DNA from: Rhodovastum atsumiense
GTDB lineage: Bacteria; Pseudomonadota; Alphaproteobacteria; Acetobacterales; Acetobacteraceae
Length of the DNA: 64,000 bases
Assembly: GCF_937425535.1 (NCBI RefSeq)
Contig: NZ_OW485601.1
Coordinates: forward strand, 673,001 to 737,000
Direction of reading: 5' to 3'
The translations under genes were made by a program, and so were the position numbers. This document shows positions 18,919 to 27,233 of this stretch, one piece after another (positions within the stretch are counted from its first letter, which is position 1; each line of letters opens with the position of its first letter). The notes beneath the pieces were generated by a model. That model saw only the letters and a program-made list of their open reading frames with translations. It did no database searches and was not told where the DNA came from.

Positions 18919-19674
18919 ATGAACCTCTTCGACCTGACGGGCAAGGTTGCCATCGTGACCGGTGGCAATGGCGGCATCGGCCTGGGCATGGCGCGTGGCC
19001 TGGCGGAGGCCGGGGCCCGCGTGGTGCTGGCCGGCCGCGATGCCGGCAAGGGCGGGCAGGCGGCGCGCGACCTTGGCGGCGAGGCCGGCTTCATCGGCGC
19101 CGACGTGACCCGCAAGGCCGATTGCGAGCACCTGGTGGCCGAGACCGTGCGGCGCTGCGGGCGGCTGGATATCCTGGTCAACAACGCCGGCACGGCGATC
19201 CGCAAGAGCCCCCAGGACTACACGGAAGCCGAATGGCACCAGGTGATGGACACCAACCTGACCAGTGCCTTCCTGATGTGCCAGGCGGCCTATCCGGCGC
19301 TGCTGCAGGCCGGGAGCGGCAAGGTGATCAATATCGGCTCGGTGATGTCGCTCTTCGCCGCACCGCATACCGCGCCCTATGCCGCGAGCAAGGGCGGGCT
19401 GGTGCAGTTCACCAAGGCGATCGCGACCGCCTGGGCGAAGGATGGCATCCAGTGCAACGCGGTGCTGCCCGGCTGGATCGACACCGAACTGACCCAGGGG
19501 GCACGCAGGCAGGTCGAAGGGCTGAACGACGCGGTGCTGGCCCGCACGCCGGCGGGTCGCTGGGGCGAGCCCGCCGACCTCGCGGGGATCGCGGTGTTCC
19601 TGGCCGCCAGGGCTTCCGATTTCGTGACCGGGGCGGCGATCCCCTGCGATGGCGGGTACTGCGCCCGCGGCTGA
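18919..19674 (+). CDS. Short-chain dehydrogenase/reductase, KduD-like
   Basis: A 251-residue classical SDR: cofactor loop VTGGNGGIGLGMA, structural NNAG, catalytic serine in INIGSVMSL and YAASKGG as the YxxxK motif. The closest familiar group is 2-deoxy-D-gluconate 3-dehydrogenase (KduD) and related sugar or hydroxyacid dehydrogenases, inferred from the opening FDLTGKVAIVTG and the C-terminal ITG-type tail (VTGAAIPCDGGY). The precise substrate is not determined by sequence. ATG 18919 follows a GGGGG element. It is convergent with an M81-like gene. Confidence 0.87.
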   Translation: MNLFDLTGKVAIVTGGNGGIGLGMARGLAEAGARVVLAGRDAGKGGQAARDLGGEAGFIGADVTRKADCEHLVAETVRRCGRLDILVNNAGTAIRKSPQDYTEAEWHQVMDTNLTSAFLMCQAAYPALLQAGSGKVINIGSVMSLFAAPHTAPYAASKGGLVQFTKAIATAWAKDGIQCNAVLPGWIDTELTQGARRQVEGLNDAVLARTPAGRWGEPADLAGIAVFLAARASDFVTGAAIPCDGGYCARG

Positions 19675-19709
19675 GCGGAAAGCCCCGGCGAAGAAGCGGG
19701 AAGGTTTGC

Positions 19710-21176
19710 TCAGGAACCGGCCGCCCCCCCCAGGCGCATGCCCTGCGGGGAGCGCCGGCCGGGCCTGTGGCCGGCAGCCCCGGCACACAGCGGATCCGGC
19801 AGCGGTCTCCGGCGCGCGCCTGCCGGGCGCGCCGGCCAGGGAGCCAGGACATCAGGACTGGCCGGGCCCGGACAGGCACAGGTGACGATGTCGGGAAAAA
19901 GCAGGCCGAAGGCGGCACGGGCGGCGGCATCTCCCTTGACGGCCACCACGCGCTGCGCCTCCAGATCGATGCCGGCCTGCCGGAACAACGCCGGCGTCGC
20001 AGGCGTCGGACGCTCGCCGAGCAGGATCGAGAGCCGGCCGGACTGCAGCACGGCGGCTTGCGGCAGCAGGCGGGCGACCCGGACCCTCAGATGGAGGGGT
20101 GGGCCATAGACCGGGGCGACCCCGGCGCCCAGCGATTGCTCATAGCTGGCGCCGACCCCGGCGGCATGGGCGAGCGCAACGGCATCTGCATCCGCCAGTA
20201 CGCCGAACGCCATGGCTCCAGGAAAGCCGGACAGCCCGGCAAGGGCACGCAGCAAGGCGGTCGTGTCGCCGACGCCGCCTGCCTCGGGCGCGTCGGCGGG
20301 GTCGAGCATCAGCACCCGGCGCCCCCCCGCGCCGAGCCGCACCAGGGCCTCGGCCGGGAACGGCGCGACAGGCAGGTTGGCGGCGTGGCCCGATGCGAAC
20401 CGCGACGCCAGCCGGGCGGCCGCCTCGCGGGCCAGGCCGGCGTCACGGTCGGCCCAGGCCAGGGCGGTGGGGATGGCCCAGGGTGTGTCGTTCCAGGGAA
20501 AGCCGGTGAAGGCACTGGCATCCAGCAATTTCCGGCCGGACGCCCCGTCGCCGCCGTGCCGCAACGGGGGAATGGCGGATAGCGGGCCGGCGGGCGGCGG
20601 AGCCCGCGCGATCGCGCCCACCGGACGCACCTGGCCGGCGAGGATCGCCTCAAGCAGCGAGAACATCCGGGCGGCGGCGGCGCCCCCCTCCCCGGGGGCC
20701 TGCACCACGGTGGTCCCGTCGAGCAGCAGGGCGATCTCGTCGGAGATGCTGGCGCGCGGGTCGAGGGTCGCAACGATCGGCAACCGGCGCGCGACCATGC
20801 GCAGGCATCTCAGGATGGTGGTTTCGACCGACCGATCCCCCTCGGCCTGCGCGGCCCCGTGCAAGGAGAGGTAAAGCGCGTCGAATCGCCCGGGGCGCAA
20901 GGCAGCCGCGACATCGGCGAGCCAGGCCCCGACGACCTCCGCGCCGAGCGGGCCACCGGGAGGCGCGGCGGCACAGCGCAACATGGCGACGTCCCAGCCC
21001 GGACGGGTGGCCAGGAAGGGAGCGATGGCATGGAACTCGCTGCCGGGCAGACGGGGATGCGCCAGCGCGTCCCCTCCCTTGACCCATTCCCAGCGCTGCA
21101 GATCCGCCAGCCGCGTTCGGCGCGGATTGAAGCTGTTGGAGCAAAACCACAGACGGGCGACGGCCAGACGCGCCAT
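19710..21176 (-). CDS. Degenerate M81 (MlrC-like) family protein
   Basis: The 488-residue product aligns along its length with the M81 family, whose best-known member MlrC degrades microcystin: N-terminal WFCSNSFNP, LYLSLHGAAQAEG, ATLDPRASISDE, and the C-terminal domain. The family normally reads TLD-L-H-AN and later YPHID, supplying zinc ligands; here the first is TLDPRAS and the second is replaced by QAPGEG, so two ligand histidines are missing. Zinc-dependent hydrolysis is therefore doubtful. The last 60 residues are proline- and arginine-rich and unlike the family. It stands alone, convergent with the SDR gene. Confidence 0.72.
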   Translation of the reverse strand: MARLAVARLWFCSNSFNPRRTRLADLQRWEWVKGGDALAHPRLPGSEFHAIAPFLATRPGWDVAMLRCAAAPPGGPLGAEVVGAWLADVAAALRPGRFDALYLSLHGAAQAEGDRSVETTILRCLRMVARRLPIVATLDPRASISDEIALLLDGTTVVQAPGEGGAAAARMFSLLEAILAGQVRPVGAIARAPPPAGPLSAIPPLRHGGDGASGRKLLDASAFTGFPWNDTPWAIPTALAWADRDAGLAREAAARLASRFASGHAANLPVAPFPAEALVRLGAGGRRVLMLDPADAPEAGGVGDTTALLRALAGLSGFPGAMAFGVLADADAVALAHAAGVGASYEQSLGAGVAPVYGPPLHLRVRVARLLPQAAVLQSGRLSILLGERPTPATPALFRQAGIDLEAQRVVAVKGDAAARAAFGLLFPDIVTCACPGPASPDVLAPWPARPAGARRRPLPDPLCAGAAGHRPGRRSPQGMRLGGAAGS

Positions 21177-21845
21177 GGCTGTTTCCGGAAACGGAATTCC
21201 GGGTCCTGGATCGATGGGATCAGTGTTCTGATATCGTATTGATTCCGAGATGTAACGTGGAAGTGATGTCGATTTTATGTCATCAGAAATCAGCCAGCCA
21301 TGTGTTACATATTGTAATTTATTCCTGTTTCGCGACAACGTGGCGGGTCAGTGCGATGACCCGGGTGGGGGTGACACGATGTCATCCAGGATCGCACCGC
21401 GCCGTCCGGCGCCCGAACAAAAGCCGGCTGGCTGGCCTGCGCCAGATCTCAGCATGGTCGAGATGCCGCAGCGGGCGATGGGGGAAGGTCCCTGGCACAA
21501 CCCGCGGGAAGCGTAACACTTCCCTTGTCCCATGACTGTATTTCGGCACGACCATCCACGTGCGCAATGTATAAATCACGATACAAATTCTGCTTCCGAT
21601 TATCATTTTTCATGGAATATCAGCATTCTTCCTGATGTCCGTTGCGATGACATCGTCGATGACGGCCGGCGCATTTCTGCTGCGACGGCGGCGCAGGCAA
21701 CGGCATCTTGGCGAAAGCGACGAAGTACCGTAACAGCAGGCCAACATGCCACAGAGGGTTATCGTGTCGGACAGGACATGGCCGCCACCTCAGGCGTTTG
21801 CCGGCGCCGGCACGACACGTCCCAGCAGGACCATCTGACCCCATC
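21177..21845. other. 669-bp intergenic region, partly AT-rich
   Basis: No convincing gene is found between the divergent M81-like and membrane-protein genes. The stretches 21225-21345 and 21540-21650 are clearly AT-richer than the surroundings, and a perfect TTACA-TAT-TGTAA palindrome is at 21305-21317. A 45-codon frame at 21379-21516 has only a weak ribosome binding site and no recognisable family. The region may be the remains of lost genes or a large control region. Confidence 0.5.
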
Positions 21846-23465
21846 ATGCCCAGCGACATCAATGGGATGCCGCCAGCCGCGCTGCGGCGACGCCTGGATC
21901 TGCCGGGCCTCGTGTCGATGGCGATCCTGCTCGGCGCGCTGCTCCTGGTGCTGATCACGGCGACCGGATCGCCACAGAAAGACGACGTGGCGTGGCTGCT
22001 GTACGTCGCCCGCAAGTGGCTGGGCGGGCAGCGCCTCTACGACGACATCATCGAAGTCAACCCGCCGCTGATCGTCTGGCTCTACGCCCTGCCGGCACAG
22101 GTCTCGGTCTGGACCGGCCTGGCGCCGAAGACCGTGTCCGCGCCGTTCTTCGCGGCCATCCTGATGGGCTGCGCCTGGTGGACCGCCACGCTGTTGAAAG
22201 GGCAGGCCGCGCTGTTCGCGCGCAGGCTGCCGGTGTTCGGCGCCATCGGCACGGTGCTGCTGCTGCTGCCGGGCGTGGAGTTCGGACAGCGCGAACATCT
22301 TCTGGTGGCGACCGCCCTGCCCTACCTCGCCCTGTTCGCGCGGGAACGCGCCGGCACCGGCGTCTCTGCGCGCCAGGCCGCGCTGATCGGCGCCGTGGCG
22401 GCCCTGGGCTGCGCCCTGAAGCCCAGCTACGTGGTGGCCTTCGCCGCCCTCGAAGCGATGGGGCGGCTGCACGGCCTGCGGCTGTTACGCCCCGCGCCCC
22501 TGGCCGCCGCGGCGACACTGGCGCTGTACGGGCTGGTGGTGCTGACGGTCTGCCCCGCCTTCCTGGAAAAGGCGGTCCCCCTGGCGCTGGCGTTGTATGG
22601 CGGCACCGACACACCGATGTGGGACCTGCTGACCGAAGGCCGCCTCCTGATGGCCGGGGTGGCCGTGCTCACCATGCTGGCGCTGCTGGCACGCCCGATC
22701 CTGCCCAAAGGGGAAGCGCTGCCGCGCCACCTGCTGGTGGCGGCCGCGGTCTTCGCCACGGCGGCCACCCTGTCCTACCTGCTGCAGGGCAAGGACTGGT
22801 TCTACCATCGCCTGCCCGCGACCACCGTGACCATCCTCGCGCTGCTGGCGTGGAGCGCCGCCATGCTGGGGCAGAGGCCCTGGGCAAGCCGGCGACACCT
22901 CCTGCGCGTCGCGGTCCCGGCGACCCTGGCACTCTCGATGCTGGCCTGGTTCGGGCAGGATAACTACCAGCGCATGGAACGCTGGATCACCGCGGCGGTC
23001 GAGCCCGACCTCTCCACCGAGGTCCGGCTCGAGCGGCTGGTCAAACGCGAGCACGCCAAGACCTATATCGCCTTCTCCGAATGGATCGCGCTCGGCTTCC
23101 CCGTGGTGAACGATACCGGCGTGACCTGGGCGAGCCGGTTCGATTCGATGTGGGCCCTGAAAGGCGAGCTGTGGCGGGCCCGCCAGGACGGGGCGGCGCC
23201 ACAGGCATGGCCGATCCGACGCTGGATCGCCCGCGACTTCGTGGCCAACTGCCCGGATCTCGCCGTGGTGGATACCCGCGAAGGCATCAACTACGTGGCG
23301 GTGCTCAGCGCCTCCGATCCGGACTTCGCCGAAGCCTGGTCCCGCTACCGGCAGATCGCCTCCTTCGACGGGTTGCGGGTGCTGCGGCGCGACGAGGCCG
23401 GTTGCGTGCCGACGCCACGGCCCGGTCGCGCGCGGATGACGGCGACCGCGATGGAGCCGCCCTGA
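21846..23465 (+). CDS. Multi-spanning membrane protein, glycosyltransferase-like
   Basis: A 539-residue integral membrane protein with about ten hydrophobic segments. The first membrane helix is followed by a loop QKDDVAWLLYVARKWLGGQR with an acidic pair, then YDDIIEVNPPLIVWLY, an arrangement reminiscent of GT-C glycosyltransferases such as ArnT/PMT relatives, which use polyprenyl-linked sugars. A soluble C-terminal portion follows about residue 380. This is a resemblance, not a firm assignment. The ATG at 21846 is chosen because upstream sequence has no family-like character. It is convergent with the transporter gene, with repeat copy B between. Confidence 0.6.
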   Translation: MPSDINGMPPAALRRRLDLPGLVSMAILLGALLLVLITATGSPQKDDVAWLLYVARKWLGGQRLYDDIIEVNPPLIVWLYALPAQVSVWTGLAPKTVSAPFFAAILMGCAWWTATLLKGQAALFARRLPVFGAIGTVLLLLPGVEFGQREHLLVATALPYLALFARERAGTGVSARQAALIGAVAALGCALKPSYVVAFAALEAMGRLHGLRLLRPAPLAAAATLALYGLVVLTVCPAFLEKAVPLALALYGGTDTPMWDLLTEGRLLMAGVAVLTMLALLARPILPKGEALPRHLLVAAAVFATAATLSYLLQGKDWFYHRLPATTVTILALLAWSAAMLGQRPWASRRHLLRVAVPATLALSMLAWFGQDNYQRMERWITAAVEPDLSTEVRLERLVKREHAKTYIAFSEWIALGFPVVNDTGVTWASRFDSMWALKGELWRARQDGAAPQAWPIRRWIARDFVANCPDLAVVDTREGINYVAVLSASDPDFAEAWSRYRQIASFDGLRVLRRDEAGCVPTPRPGRARMTATAMEPP

Positions 23466-23476
23466 ACGACGAAAAA

Positions 23477-23555
23477 GTCCAGGGCTCTGCCCTGGACCCG
23501 GCAGGGGCCATAAGGCCCCTGCACCCCATAAGCGCTGCGCGGCACAAGGCCTCAT
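23477..23555. repeat. Dispersed palindromic repeat, copy B
   Basis: A 9-bp stem GTCCAGGGC-TCT-GCCCTGGAC (23477-23497) is followed by the core stem GCAGGGGCC/GGCCCCTGC around ATAA (23501-23522) and then ACCCCATAAGCGCTGCGCGGCAC. It fills the gap between two convergent genes, like the other copies. Confidence 0.85.
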
Positions 23556-24910
23556 GCCGCCTGGACGCGCTCGATCCTGCCCATCACCAGCAGGTAGACC
23601 AAAGCTGCCACCACGCAGTGGGCGGCGACGAAATACAGGCCCACGCTGTAGCCTCCGGTGGCCTGCACCAGATAGCCGAAGATGATCGGCGTCACGATGC
23701 CGCCGATATTGCCGATGCAGTTGAAGATCGAACCGGCCAGGCCCACCGCTTCCTTCGGCGCGGTGTCGCTGACCACGGCCCAGGTTCCCGCCCCGACAGC
23801 CACGCCCTTGCCGAAGAAGGCCAGCGCCATCAGCGCCACGATCAACGCGTTGTCCTCGGTGAAGGCGGCCAGGACCAGGCTGGCCCCCACCATCATGCCG
23901 ACGATGTAGGGCGTCTTGCGCGCCCAGGACACCGACCAGCCGTGGCGGATCAGCGCGTCGGAAGTCGCGCCGCCCACCATGCCGCCGAGGAAACCGGCAA
24001 CCGAGGGCACGAAGGTGGCGAAGCCCGCCTGCATGATGTTCATCCCCCGCCCCTGCACCAGATAGATCGGGAACCAGGTGATGAAGAAATAGCTCAGCGC
24101 GACGCCACAATACTGGCCGATATAGGCGCACCACAGCATCCGGTTGCCCAGCAGCGTACGCACGATCGCCCAGGACGCATGCTGGCGGACCTGCAATTCC
24201 TTTTTCGAATCGATGTCGACCAGCGCGCCACCGGCGATGATGTGGTCCAGCTCGGCCTGGGACACCCCGGGATGGTTGCGCGGCGTGCGCATCACCACGG
24301 CCCAGACGACGGCCGCGAACACGCCGAGCACGCCCAGCGCGAAGAACGGCGCCGGCCAGCCGAACATCGACACCAGCCAGCCGGAAATCGGCGAGAAGAT
24401 CGCCACCGCGACATAGGACGCGCAGGCGAACACCGAGGTGGCCAGTCCACGTTCCCCCTTGGGGAACCACATGACCGCCACGCGCGCATTGGCCGGGAAG
24501 CTCGGGCCTTCGATCAGGCCGACGGCGAAGCGCAGGGCAAAGAGCAGCGCGACCGCGATCGACACCTCCGCCGTGATCTCGCCGATCACGCCGATCAGGA
24601 AGGTCGCCACCGACCACAGCACCAGGGCGGTGCCGTAGACCTTTTTGGTACCGAAACGATCGAGCAACAGGCCGCCCGGAATCTGCCCGACCACGTAGGC
24701 CCAACTGAAGGCCGACAGGACATAGCCGAGCTGGATCGCCGACAGGCCGAATTCCTTTTTGATCCCGGCCGCGGAGATCGACAGGATTGCCCTGTCGGCA
24801 TAAGCGATCGTCGCGAGCAGCAAAATGACCGCGAGAATCGTGTAGCGGACGCGGGTGATGGTGCCTGTCCTCGCTTGTTCGGCAGGCATCGCTTGCACCA
24901 TTCCTTGCAT
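23552..24910 (-). CDS. MFS transporter, anion:cation symporter (sugar-acid) type
   Basis: A 452-residue twelve-helix major facilitator. The motif after helix 2, GGLLLDRFGTKKVYG, and a central cytoplasmic loop are normal for the ACS family (GudP, GarP, ExuT and relatives), which takes up sugar acids such as glucarate, galactonate or hexuronates with protons. GGGAGGG lies before the ATG. It is the second gene of an operon whose first gene is a 2-hydroxyacid dehydrogenase, with 26 bp between them, so it likely imports the substrate that enzyme helps degrade. The actual substrate is not known. Confidence 0.9.
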   Translation of the reverse strand: MQGMVQAMPAEQARTGTITRVRYTILAVILLLATIAYADRAILSISAAGIKKEFGLSAIQLGYVLSAFSWAYVVGQIPGGLLLDRFGTKKVYGTALVLWSVATFLIGVIGEITAEVSIAVALLFALRFAVGLIEGPSFPANARVAVMWFPKGERGLATSVFACASYVAVAIFSPISGWLVSMFGWPAPFFALGVLGVFAAVVWAVVMRTPRNHPGVSQAELDHIIAGGALVDIDSKKELQVRQHASWAIVRTLLGNRMLWCAYIGQYCGVALSYFFITWFPIYLVQGRGMNIMQAGFATFVPSVAGFLGGMVGGATSDALIRHGWSVSWARKTPYIVGMMVGASLVLAAFTEDNALIVALMALAFFGKGVAVGAGTWAVVSDTAPKEAVGLAGSIFNCIGNIGGIVTPIIFGYLVQATGGYSVGLYFVAAHCVVAALVYLLVMGRIERVQAA

Positions 24911-24936
24911 TGTTCCCTCCCCTGCGGGGCTTCGGG

Positions 24937-25902
24937 TCAGACGGGGTTGATCGGTGGTTTCCCGGCCATCACGGCCGCGATGTTGTCGAGCGCGTCGAAC
25001 CCCATGCGATTGCGGGTGGCGACCGTCGCGCTGCCCATGTGCGGCGTGAGGAACACGTTGGGCAGTTTCGCCAGGCGCTCGTCGAAATCCGGCTCACGAC
25101 GGAACACGTCGAGGCCGGCGGCGAAAAGCTGGCCGGATTGCAGCGCGTCGATCAGCGCGTCCTCGTCCACCAGCGAACCGCGCGCGGCGTTGACGAACAC
25201 CGCCCCGCGCGGCAGCCGCGCGAAGGCCTCGCGCGTCATCAGCACATCGGACCCGCCGGGAAGATTGAGCGAGAGGATGTCCGACTGCGGCAGCAACGCC
25301 GCCAGGGTCGCGCAATAGGTCGCGCCCGCTTCCAGTTCGGGCGGCAGGCGGTTGCGGTTGTGATACAGGATGGTCATGCCGAAGGCGCGCGCGCGATGCG
25401 CCACCGCCCGGCCGATCCGCCCCATGCCGACAATGCCCAGCCGGCAGCCGCCGATCTTGCGCCCCAGCATGTCCGGCAGCCCGAAAGGCCGGCGCCAGCC
25501 ATCGCGCATGATCGCCTCGTACTCCGCGGCCCGGCGGCAGGCGGCGAGGATCAGCAGCAACGTGAAATCGGCCACGCAGTCGGTCAGGGCGTCCGGCGCA
25601 TTGGTGACGATGATGCCGCGCCCGCGCGCCGCTTCGACATCCATGTGGTCATAGCCGGCGCTCGGGTTGGCGATGATCTTCACCGAGGCCGGCAGCCGGG
25701 CGATGTCGGATGCGGTGAAGCCGGCCTTCTTGCCGCTCAGGATGGCTTCGATGCCCTTGGCATGACAGGCTTCGATGACGGCATCGGCATTCAGATCGCG
25801 GTCGGCGATGACGGCGTCGAATTCGGCCCGTGCCCGCGCGATCGTTGCCTCCGGCATGCGCCGCGCGATGAGCACGCGCGGCTTGTCTGCGACCCTCTCC
25901 AT
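24937..25902 (-). CDS. D-isomer-specific 2-hydroxyacid dehydrogenase
   Basis: A 321-residue NAD(P)-dependent enzyme of the glyoxylate/hydroxypyruvate reductase group. The nucleotide fold shows GIVGMGRIGRAVA, and the catalytic residues are in NAARGSLVDED (Arg region), the acidic FRREPDFDE and PHMGSAT (His). It reduces 2-keto acids such as glyoxylate or 2-ketogluconate to D-hydroxy acids, or the reverse. ATG 25902 is preferred over an upstream frame because the protein then starts at the conserved KPRVLIARRMP. It diverges from the citrate-synthase-like regulator and is followed by the transporter. Confidence 0.9.
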   Translation of the reverse strand: MERVADKPRVLIARRMPEATIARARAEFDAVIADRDLNADAVIEACHAKGIEAILSGKKAGFTASDIARLPASVKIIANPSAGYDHMDVEAARGRGIIVTNAPDALTDCVADFTLLLILAACRRAAEYEAIMRDGWRRPFGLPDMLGRKIGGCRLGIVGMGRIGRAVAHRARAFGMTILYHNRNRLPPELEAGATYCATLAALLPQSDILSLNLPGGSDVLMTREAFARLPRGAVFVNAARGSLVDEDALIDALQSGQLFAAGLDVFRREPDFDERLAKLPNVFLTPHMGSATVATRNRMGFDALDNIAAVMAGKPPINPV

Positions 25903-25944
25903 CCCTGCTGACCTCGTCGTGTAACCGTCTTGCCCGCAACTGTC

Positions 25945-25969
25945 ATTGACGGTACGACCTATCGTCAAT
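25945..25969. promoter_or_regulatory. Inverted repeat in a divergent promoter, candidate operator
   Basis: ATTGACG (25945-25951) and CGTCAAT (25963-25969) are perfect inverted 7-bp arms separated by 11 bp. Two further palindromes overlap or follow: TCAATATTGA (25965-25974) and TTGATCAA (25980-25987). All lie in the 86 bp between the divergent dehydrogenase and citrate-synthase-like genes, and TTGACG here could also be a -35 element. The natural candidate ligand is the HTH protein encoded at 25989, but this is an inference. Confidence 0.55.
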
Positions 25970-25988
25970 ATTGATTGAATTGATCAAC

Positions 25989-27170
25989 ATGACCGCCTGG
26001 TACACACAGCAGGAAGCCTGCGCGGCGCTCGGGGTCCGGCAGCAGACCCTGTATGCCTATGCCAGCCGGGGCCAGATCGAGGTCTGCCCCGACCCCGCCA
26101 ATCCGCGTCGCAGCCTCTACCGCGCCGAGGACATCACGGCGCTGGTGCGCAAGCGCGAGCGCGGGCGCACGCGCGACAGCATCGCGGCGAGCACCATGTC
26201 ATGGGGCGAGCCGATCATTCCGACCCGGATCTCGACGATTTCCCACAACCGGCTGTTCTACCGCGGCACCGACGCGGTGGCGCTGGCCGCCACCGCCACG
26301 CTGGAAGAAGCGGCGCAATTGCTGTGGGCCGCGGAGAAGCAGCCGCATTTTCCCGCCTGCGCCTGCGACATGACGCCGTCGCTGCCGCGCGCACGGGCCT
26401 ATGGCGCGCTGGGTCTCGCCGCCGCGGAAGGATCGCCGGCACATGCCCTGTCGGCGGCGATGATGCAACAGGAAGCGGCCGCGCTGGTCGGGCGGCTGGC
26501 CAGCGCCTTCGTCGGCATCGCCGGGGACGAAGCCCCGCTGCACCGGCGGGTGGCCCGCGCCTGGGGCTGCGAAGCCCGCGCGGAGCTGCTGCGCCGCGCC
26601 CTGGTGCTGCTGGCCGACCAGGAACTCACCAGTTCCGCCTTCGCCGCCCGCGTCACCGCCTCCACCGGCGCATCGCTGGGGGCCTGCGCCCTGGCCGGGC
26701 TGGCCACGCTCTCCGGGCCGCTGCATGGCGATGCGACGGTGCGGGTGCAGGCGCTGCTCGATGACGCCCAGCGCAGCGGGGCGGAGGAAGCGGTGCGACG
26801 CTGGCTGTCAGGGGGCCTGCCACTGCCGGGCTTCGGGCACCCGCTCTATCCGGACGGCGATCCGCGTGCCGCCGATCTGCTGGGGGCCTTCGTGCCCTCG
26901 CACAGCACCCGCAGCGTGGTGGAATGCGTCTCCCGCCTCACCGGCCTGCGCCCGACCATCGATGTCGCCCTGGCGGCCCTGGTCGAGCAGTGCCGCCTGC
27001 CGCCGGGCAGCGCCTTCGCCCTGTTCGCCATCGGGCGCAGCGTCGGATGGATGGCGCACGCCATGGAACAGGTGGCCCATGGCAGTCTGCTGCGCCCCCG
27101 GGCCCGCTACATCGGGCCGGAGATCATCGCGGCGGATCCGCCCGCCGGGACCGTCCGCGAGCCTGGATAG
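25989..27170 (+). CDS. Citrate synthase-like protein with N-terminal MerR-type HTH
   Basis: A 393-residue fusion. Residues 1-65 (YTQQEACAALGVRQQTLYAY) form a MerR/excisionase-type helix-turn-helix, with RRSLYRAEDITALV as the wing. The remainder is a short citrate synthase domain that keeps both catalytic histidines (GPLHGDAT and GFGHPLYPDGDPRA) and the aspartate (TIDVALAAL). It could bind an acyl-CoA or keto acid and regulate transcription, or act as both enzyme and regulator. It diverges from the dehydrogenase/transporter operon, with dyads in the shared promoter. ATG 25989 is the first start that leaves the HTH intact. Confidence 0.85.
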   Translation: MTAWYTQQEACAALGVRQQTLYAYASRGQIEVCPDPANPRRSLYRAEDITALVRKRERGRTRDSIAASTMSWGEPIIPTRISTISHNRLFYRGTDAVALAATATLEEAAQLLWAAEKQPHFPACACDMTPSLPRARAYGALGLAAAEGSPAHALSAAMMQQEAAALVGRLASAFVGIAGDEAPLHRRVARAWGCEARAELLRRALVLLADQELTSSAFAARVTASTGASLGACALAGLATLSGPLHGDATVRVQALLDDAQRSGAEEAVRRWLSGGLPLPGFGHPLYPDGDPRAADLLGAFVPSHSTRSVVECVSRLTGLRPTIDVALAALVEQCRLPPGSAFALFAIGRSVGWMAHAMEQVAHGSLLRPRARYIGPEIIAADPPAGTVREPG

Positions 27171-27233
27171 GCCAGGCCCCGGACAGGTCGGCGGCGAAAC
27201 TCCCGCAGGAGGACCGCCGCCGTGCCGGACCGA

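Noticed and set aside
21379-21516. 45-codon small open frame
   Set aside because: It has only a weak ribosome binding site, no recognisable family and lies in an otherwise non-coding gap, so I did not call it a gene.
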